A stretch of DNA of 64,000 bases from Taibaiella sp. (lineage in GTDB: Bacteria; Bacteroidota; Bacteroidia; Chitinophagales; Chitinophagaceae). The notes under the pieces were generated by a model. That model saw nothing but the letters and a program-made list of their open reading frames with translations. It did not search any database and was not told where the DNA came from. The DNA is taken from assembly GCA_016786705.1 (NCBI GenBank), contig JAEUVV010000010.1, positions 62,001 through 126,000 of the forward strand. Reading direction: 5' to 3'. The translations under genes were made by a program, and so were the position numbers. Shown here piece after piece: positions 59,466-64,000 of the stretch. How positions within the stretch are numbered: the first letter of the stretch is position 1; the number at the start of each line of letters is the position of its first letter.

Positions 59466-60257
59466 ATGTTATACTCAGACACCCAGACTTATGTTTTTGA
59501 CGGTAGCTTCTATGGCCTCCTAAGCGCGGTCTTCGAGTCTTATGAACGTAAGCATAAGCGGGTAAAACTTTTTTGCAAAGATGTATACGAACCGGATATC
59601 TTCTCGGAACACCTGGATGTCGCTATGGATCCGGCAAAAGCAATAAGAGTGTGGAATGGACTCAAACAGAAAATCTCTCCTACTCACCAAAAACATTTTT
59701 ACAGTGCATACCTATCGGAGCAAGACATTATCTTTCAACATCTTTTCGACTATGCCCATTACATTTTCGACCATCCTAAAGGTTATGACAGCAATTATGG
59801 CCATGAAGCGGTGCTGAGCATTACACAGATGTCGCAAAAAGTGCACCGGGAAAAGCACCGGATGGAAGCCTTTATCCGCTTCAAAAAGGGAAATAACGGC
59901 TTGTTCTTTGCCTTGATTAACCCGGATTACAATGTGATACCTTTGATCACCCGGCATTTTAAAAACCGCTATGCCGATCAGGCCTGGATCATCTACGACG
60001 AAAAAAGAAAATATGGGATTCACTACGACCTGCAAAATATACACGAGGTGCAGATCGACTTCCGGCAGGAGCAAAGCCTTGTACCTGCAAGCGATGATAT
60101 CAGCCTGGACGAAAAAGAAGAATTATATACCCTCTTATGGAAAGATTATTTTAAAAGTACCAATATTGAAGCGCGGCGGAATATGAAATTACATATACAG
60201 CATGTACCCAGGCGCTACTGGCGCTATCTTACCGAAAAAGAAGACACCTACTGGTAA
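59466..60257 (+). CDS. TIGR03915-family putative DNA-repair protein
   Basis: 263 residues. The family opening YVFDGSFYGLLSAVFESYERK is followed by helical segments (FSEHLDVAMDPAKAIRVWNG, DIIFQHLFDYAHYIFDHPKG) and by a conserved middle with MEAFIRFKKGNNGLFFALINP, PLITRHFKNRYADQAWIIYDEKR and the C-terminus HIQHVPRRYWRYLTEK. The partner is the radical SAM protein just upstream. The two-gene unit occurs widely. Which lesion it treats is not known. Confidence 0.9.
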   Translation: MLYSDTQTYVFDGSFYGLLSAVFESYERKHKRVKLFCKDVYEPDIFSEHLDVAMDPAKAIRVWNGLKQKISPTHQKHFYSAYLSEQDIIFQHLFDYAHYIFDHPKGYDSNYGHEAVLSITQMSQKVHREKHRMEAFIRFKKGNNGLFFALINPDYNVIPLITRHFKNRYADQAWIIYDEKRKYGIHYDLQNIHEVQIDFRQEQSLVPASDDISLDEKEELYTLLWKDYFKSTNIEARRNMKLHIQHVPRRYWRYLTEKEDTYW

Positions 60258-60292
60258 TGCGGTTATGGCAATAAAGTTTAATTAAGATCGTT

Positions 60293-60886
60293 ATGGAACC
60301 TATAGAACAACACCCCTGGAACTGGTATGGCGCGACGGACAGTAAAACGCTGCTGGTAGGTACCTTCCCGCCGACAAGAAGAAACTGGAGCTTTGACTTC
60401 TTCTACCCTAATAAAAGAAATTTTTTCTGGAAGATAATTGCCGCCATTACCGGGAAGGAGTTACTGCATACGGCAGGCGAAGCCGCGGTAACAGAACGCA
60501 AAGCCTTGCTCGACCAATTAAAGATCACGATAACGGACATGGGTAAAACCATCATCCGCCAAGACAATAATTCCCTGGACGAAAACCTTCATGCACTGGT
60601 TTACATGGATATTTTCCGAATATTGGAAGAAAAACCAGCTATAAACAAGATCATATTTACCAGTAGCTCGGGTAAAGTAAGCGCAGTTAGATGGTTTCAA
60701 AACTACCTGGAAAGCAAGGGTATAAAACACCGGTTTCCCAAAACGCCCAAACCGGTAAAAAGCGAGCTGAACTTCAATGGCCGTACTATAGAACTGGTGG
60801 TCTTGTTCTCGCCTTCTGCAAGAGCAGCTAACCGCATTTCTTTTGACAAGCTCGTAGCTTTATACCGGGATGAGTTGTTATCCTAA
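60293..60886 (+). CDS. Uracil-DNA-glycosylase-superfamily protein
   Basis: 197 residues. TLLVGTFPPTRRNWSFDFFYP contains the superfamily's substrate loop (GTFPP, with the N-terminal strand), and IKHRFPKTPKP / LVVLFSPSARAANR supplies the C-terminal loop, LFSPSARAA in place of HPS-type residues. It excises damaged bases or is related to that group; the exact substrate is unknown. It follows the radical SAM/TIGR03915 pair after 35 bp in the same direction, consistent with a DNA-repair cluster. The stop overlaps the convergent DUF72 gene's stop by four bases. Confidence 0.75.
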   Translation: MEPIEQHPWNWYGATDSKTLLVGTFPPTRRNWSFDFFYPNKRNFFWKIIAAITGKELLHTAGEAAVTERKALLDQLKITITDMGKTIIRQDNNSLDENLHALVYMDIFRILEEKPAINKIIFTSSSGKVSAVRWFQNYLESKGIKHRFPKTPKPVKSELNFNGRTIELVVLFSPSARAANRISFDKLVALYRDELLS

Positions 60887-61776
60887 AATAGCTCCGGCGA
60901 TAGCTCATCGGCTTTATCGGGAACGACCAGGTCGAGCTTAAACGTTTTGTTGATCTTTTTGATGAAATGAGCGGCCAGCAAAGGCGATGCCCGTTCTATA
61001 TTCTGGTGCACAAAGAAGTAGAGTTTTTGCAAACCGTTTTTACGCCACACTTTTATTCTTTCCACCCAGTCATCCAGCCGGTCTATATCGGAAGGGTGAT
61101 TAGCGCCTACATAACGTATAAAAGCTTCGGGCCCGGTCAGGCGCATATGCAACATATCCCGGCGACCTGCCGTATCCACGATGATATTGGCCATAAGCAG
61201 CTCCTCCAGCAGCTGGCAGTAAGCTTCAAAAACGGCTTTATCCGAAAACCATTGCTCATTCCTTACTTCAACTGCCAAGGGAATACCTTTAGGAAAATGC
61301 TGCAGCATATTGTGCAGGCGTTCGAAATCTTTAGGTTTAAAATTATCATGCAATTGCAGGAAAGCCATACCCAATCTATCTTCAAACGCGCTGACCCCAT
61401 CACAAAACTGTTCTACAAGTGGCTGCACATCGACCAGCCGCTTGTAATGGCTGATACTATTGGTCAATTTAGGGAAAAACCTGAAATGCTCCGGTGTCTT
61501 CTCCTTCCAGGTCGTTACCTGTTTCCAGTCCGGCATACTGTAGAATGTCGCATTCAACTCTATGCTGTTAAACTGGGTGGCATAGTAGCTCAGTTCATCT
61601 TTCGTTCCCCGGGGATAAAATCCTTTCAGATCGCTGCGGTTCCATTTGGCACAGCCCACATATACTTCAAAAGGCCGGTCCTCTTTGCAGGATTGCAATA
61701 TTTTTTTGGTACCCGGGTGATCGGCCGGCAGACTGAAATCGACCAGTTCCGGCTGGCTTACTTTTCCAAATTGCAT
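60883..61776 (-). CDS. DUF72-family protein
   Basis: 297 residues. A TIM-barrel-like DUF72 protein: YVGCAKWNRSDLKGFYPRGTK, YYATQFNSIELNATFYSMPDW, FRFFPKLTNSISH, AFLQLHDNF, PLAVEVRNEQW and YFFVHQNIERASP. The barrel has several acidic and His residues on conserved strands, but the reaction is unknown. It lies 3 bp after the alpha/beta-hydrolase stop in its transcription direction. Confidence 0.92.
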   Translation of the reverse strand: MQFGKVSQPELVDFSLPADHPGTKKILQSCKEDRPFEVYVGCAKWNRSDLKGFYPRGTKDELSYYATQFNSIELNATFYSMPDWKQVTTWKEKTPEHFRFFPKLTNSISHYKRLVDVQPLVEQFCDGVSAFEDRLGMAFLQLHDNFKPKDFERLHNMLQHFPKGIPLAVEVRNEQWFSDKAVFEAYCQLLEELLMANIIVDTAGRRDMLHMRLTGPEAFIRYVGANHPSDIDRLDDWVERIKVWRKNGLQKLYFFVHQNIERASPLLAAHFIKKINKTFKLDLVVPDKADELSPELF

Positions 61777-61779
61777 AAG

Positions 61780-62475
61780 TTACTGTTTAGCTATAAAAAA
61801 ATCCCGCATCAAGCTTAATAAAAGCTCCCGGTTTATTTTTTCAAAAGGATGTATTGTGTCCGGCAGCACAGCAAAATTGGCCTGTTCTATTTGTTTTACA
61901 GCAGCCATTGTTTCTTCGATACTCACCATATTATCTTTATCTCCGACCATAAGTTGCGCTTTGGCTTTAATGGCCGCGTATTCATGCGCTCCCAGTAAAG
62001 GATGCTCCCCCAGGCCGGACAAAAGGCCGGCAATATCCCGGCAAAGTTTTTCCCAGTGTTCTGCCCCGTGAACGGAGCCCAGGTAAGCCGCGAATTTGGG
62101 CACTTTTTCTTTTATAACAACAGGATCAAGCATTTTAACTTCTCTTGCCGCAATCCCGGGAGACCAGTTCAGTTTCGTGGCCAATGTCATAATAGCCACC
62201 ACCCGTTCGGGGAATTGCGCGGCATAGCATAAGCCTACATAACCGCCCATACTATACCCGAATATAGCGACCTGCCCTAAATTATGCTCCTCACAATACT
62301 TTTCGATCTGAGCTACGTAGGTCGCCATGTTTATGGCCTCATCTCCCTGCCTAAGGCCAGCGTGGCCTTCAAAGACGGGAGTATGGATCAAATACTCGGC
62401 CCCGAGTGCCTCTTTTATAAAGTCAAAGTAACCGGGGTGCCCTAAAGCGCCATGCAACAGTAATAAATGTTTCAT
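61780..62475 (-). CDS. Alpha/beta hydrolase
   Basis: 231 residues from the ATG at 62473-62475 (MKHLLLLHGALGHPGYFDFI); an upstream in-frame ATG at 62556 adds 27 residues not of the fold. The nucleophile elbow is AIFGYSMGGYVGL (GxSxG), the oxyanion HG is in LLHGALGHP. The catalytic acid is probably in QLMVGDKDNMV and the His in VLPDTIHPFEK. It is immediately upstream of the DUF72 gene (3 bp). Substrate unknown; lipase, esterase or lactonase possible. Confidence 0.85.
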   Translation of the reverse strand: MKHLLLLHGALGHPGYFDFIKEALGAEYLIHTPVFEGHAGLRQGDEAINMATYVAQIEKYCEEHNLGQVAIFGYSMGGYVGLCYAAQFPERVVAIMTLATKLNWSPGIAAREVKMLDPVVIKEKVPKFAAYLGSVHGAEHWEKLCRDIAGLLSGLGEHPLLGAHEYAAIKAKAQLMVGDKDNMVSIEETMAAVKQIEQANFAVLPDTIHPFEKINRELLLSLMRDFFIAKQ

Positions 62476-62659
62476 AGTTTTTAAAAAGTGCTTAGGTAAA
62501 TATACAAAAACCGGGCTTAGAAAATAAAAATTTAAAGGAAATGTCCATTTATACACTATTGTTTAAGATAGCTTAATGTTCAATTTACAGGAAAAAACTT
62601 CAAAGCCAACGGGAATTCCCAGAAAAAAGTAGGAAATAAATAGCCTGCTTAACTTTATA

Positions 62660-62875
62660 CTTATGTTCTTTTGCCTTGATACAGGTAGCACAAAAAAATC
62701 AAGGCTCTGAAAAATGGGCTAAAAATGGTACAGCGAACCTGAAATTCGCCAAACTCGCCTAAATTTCTGTCAAGTATGTGAAGCAATAAGAGACTCGAAC
62801 AGTGGCGAATTTCCCTCCGCACAGCGAAGGACGGCTCCCTGCCCCATTTTATTACCGCCATTTTTTCAAAGGTCA
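62660..62875 (+). repeat. Long direct repeat, copy A
   Basis: This 216-bp unit matches the copy at 63248-63466 over almost all of its length with only scattered substitutions and a short indel. It contains GAACCTGAAATTCGCCAAAC and CAGTGGCGAATTTCCCTCCG. A 71-codon minus-strand frame is open in both copies but changes frame relative to the other near one end, so coding is doubtful. Confidence 0.85.
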
Positions 62876-62954
62876 ATCCCCAAGCAACTATATTATACTA
62901 TTTGTGGGGCATAGCACTTCTGCCGATGGGCTTTGTAGCATTGCCCAGTGGCGA

Positions 62955-63031
62955 ACCCAAACCGGAAATCATGCTCGCGATTGATTTCCGGGGTCTTTTT
63001 TGCGCTACTTTTTGGACAAGCAAAAAGTAGC
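62955..63031 (+). repeat. Hairpin-bearing direct repeat, copy A
   Basis: Two hairpins lie in tandem: CCGGAAATCA/TGATTTCCGG (62962-62971, 62982-62991), then GGGTCTTTTTT and GCTACTTTTTG/CAAAAAGTAGC (63004-63014, 63021-63031). The first looks like a terminator. A second copy of the unit is at 63724-63796. Confidence 0.75.
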
Positions 63032-63247
63032 AAAGATGATGTGCTTTGCAACACTGCTCAGTAGCGAACCCGACCCGAAAATCGACCCGGCAAGGTGTTG
63101 GGACCGGGATCTTTTTTGCGCAACTTTTTATGCACGTTATATTTATTTTGTTTATTGGTGCTTATGAATGCTAAGGCATTTGGACAAGCAAAAAGTGGAA
63201 ATGAATGATCCACTTATTTAGCAAAGCATTGAATAATGCTCTTCTTT

Positions 63248-63466
63248 CTTATGTTCTTTTGTCTTGATACAAAAGAACCAAAAGATCAAGGCTCTGAAAA
63301 AATGGGCTAAAAATGGTGCAGCGAACCTGAAATTCGCCAAACTCGCCTAAATTTATGTCAAGTATGTGAAGCAATAAGAGACTCGAACAGTGGCGAATTT
63401 CCCTCCGCGTAGCGCAGGACGGCTCCCTGCACCATTTTATTAACGCCATTTTTTCAAAGGCCACTC
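63248..63466 (+). repeat. Long direct repeat, copy B
   Basis: Copy B of the unit at 62660-62875. Its 5' end has CTTGAT...ATCAAG as a small hairpin around an AAAAGAACCAAAAG stretch that is disrupted in copy A. Confidence 0.85.
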
Positions 63467-63723
63467 CACCGTCACATCAAAAATTTAAAACCAGCGTGTT
63501 CAATCAAACATTCAAATGTTGCCTGGCCAGGCACATAGCTTAATAGATATCCCCTCCGAAAATCGACCCGGCAACCGTCCCGGCAAGGTGTTGGGCCCGG
63601 GACCTTTTTTTGCGCAACTTTATTGGACAAGCAAAAAATGTTAAAGAACCCACCAATGTCTAATAGAAAATTGCCTGGCATTGTAATACTGCCGATGTGC
63701 TCTGCACTGATGTTCAGTAACGA

Positions 63724-63796
63724 GCCCAACCCGGAAATCATGCTGGAGATTGATTTCCGGGGTCCTTTTTGCGCTACTTTTTGGACAAGCAAAAAG
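63724..63796 (+). repeat. Hairpin-bearing direct repeat, copy B
   Basis: The first hairpin is kept exactly (CCGGAAATCA 63731-63740, TGATTTCCGG 63751-63760). The second has lost its right arm (CAAAAAGGGA instead of CAAAAAGTAGC), so this copy is partly degraded. Confidence 0.75.
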
Positions 63797-63915
63797 GGAA
63801 AGAAACTGCTTTAGGCTAACGCATTTGGACAAGCACAACGTAGCAAAGCATGGCATTTTATTATTTGTATCTTTACAACAGTTCATATAAATAGTAAAAG
63901 CCAGACTCTTCACTC

Positions 63916-64000
63916 ATGAAAATAACCGAACAACAAGCACTGACAAAGGAACAGCAACCACAAGTGATCAACCTCTGGAATAAAGAATACCCCGACACCC
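63916..64000 (+). CDS. Start of a GNAT-like acetyltransferase gene (truncated by the window)
   Basis: From the ATG at 63916 the frame is open to the window end: MKITEQQALTKEQ, then VINLWNKEYPD. The L-W-N-x-E-Y-P pattern after an acidic/Gln-rich helix resembles the N-terminus of Bacteroidota GNAT-type N-acetyltransferases. Only 28 codons are visible, so the family is a weak call. It lies just after the repeat region. Confidence 0.45.
   Translation, partial: MKITEQQALTKEQQPQVINLWNKEYPDT

Larger units (their letters stand above)
62557..63915 (+). other. Repeat-rich non-coding region
   Basis: About 1.36 kb without a credible gene. It is composed of at least three repeated units: a 215-bp unit present twice, a hairpin unit present twice, and a CCCGGCAAGGTGTTGGG element near 63090 and 63582. 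Each unit contains or ends in hairpins with T-rich tails. No RNA gene or transposase is seen. Confidence 0.6.

Noticed and set aside
62661..62876. Annotating the 71-codon frame in the repeat as a gene.
   Set aside because: It sits entirely within a non-coding repeat, has no signal for translation, and changes frame between the copies.

Overview
The window looks like chromosomal DNA of a Bacteroidota bacterium, most likely Chitinophagaceae/Sphingobacteriia-like. This rests on gene content and signals seen in the sequence: type IX secretion (T9SS) C-terminal sorting domains on several secreted proteins, a ubiE-porT pair, CHU_C-type lipoproteins, a bacillithiol-system YtxJ protein, an outer-membrane beta-barrel (OMP_b-brl_3) receptor, an almost complete lack of Shine-Dalgarno sequences, and many promoters of the Bacteroidota form TTTG-N19/20-TAnnTTTG.

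Layout. 1-5 kb: TetR tail, secreted SGNH esterase, stress-type and ferredoxin-like small proteins, AI-2E-family permease. 5-13.3 kb: rpoC and rpoB on the minus strand, with their own promoter and a strong terminator but without the rplKAJL genes usually upstream. 13.7-19 kb: a gene with an apparent one-base frameshift, a lipoprotein/outer-membrane pair, ubiE, porT and lgt. 19-21.4 kb: two tandemly duplicated CHU_C-like lipoproteins (one frameshifted), an NlpC/P60 lipoprotein and a TRIC-type channel. 21.5-31.8 kb: pyrF-trmD, a flippase, a large OMP receptor, ahcY, rimO-ytxJ. 32-35.2 kb: a beta-flower repeat protein, a WG-repeat protein, then tyrS preceded by what appears to be a complete tyrosine leader-peptide attenuator. 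35.3-42 kb: secreted proteins and a candidate RNA-repair island (RNA ligase, HAD phosphatase, P-loop kinase, RtcB). 42-55 kb: many short accessory genes (HxlR/DoxX, Crp/Fnr, MBL hydrolase, Fur, VOC, ArsR with SRPBCC, DUF1801, DUF2200 genes) and a frameshifted methyltransferase. 55-58 kb: two surface proteins, an ISAon1-like transposase remnant, tRNA-Leu(CAG). 58-62.5 kb: a DNA-repair cluster (radical SAM, TIGR03915-type, UDG-like), then DUF72 and an alpha/beta hydrolase. 62.6-63.9 kb: non-coding direct repeats and hairpins, ending in the start of a GNAT-like gene.

The most notable signal is the tyrS leader at 33.80-34.00 kb. A consensus promoter is followed by a 32-codon ORF with three consecutive Tyr codons, two 5' arms inside that ORF that can pair into an antiterminator, and an overlapping intrinsic terminator just before the tyrS start. 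Second is the RNA-repair gene set at 38-42 kb. Three genes carry single-base frameshifts that one extra or missing A would repair, so sequence accuracy at A/T runs should be checked before any of them is called a pseudogene.
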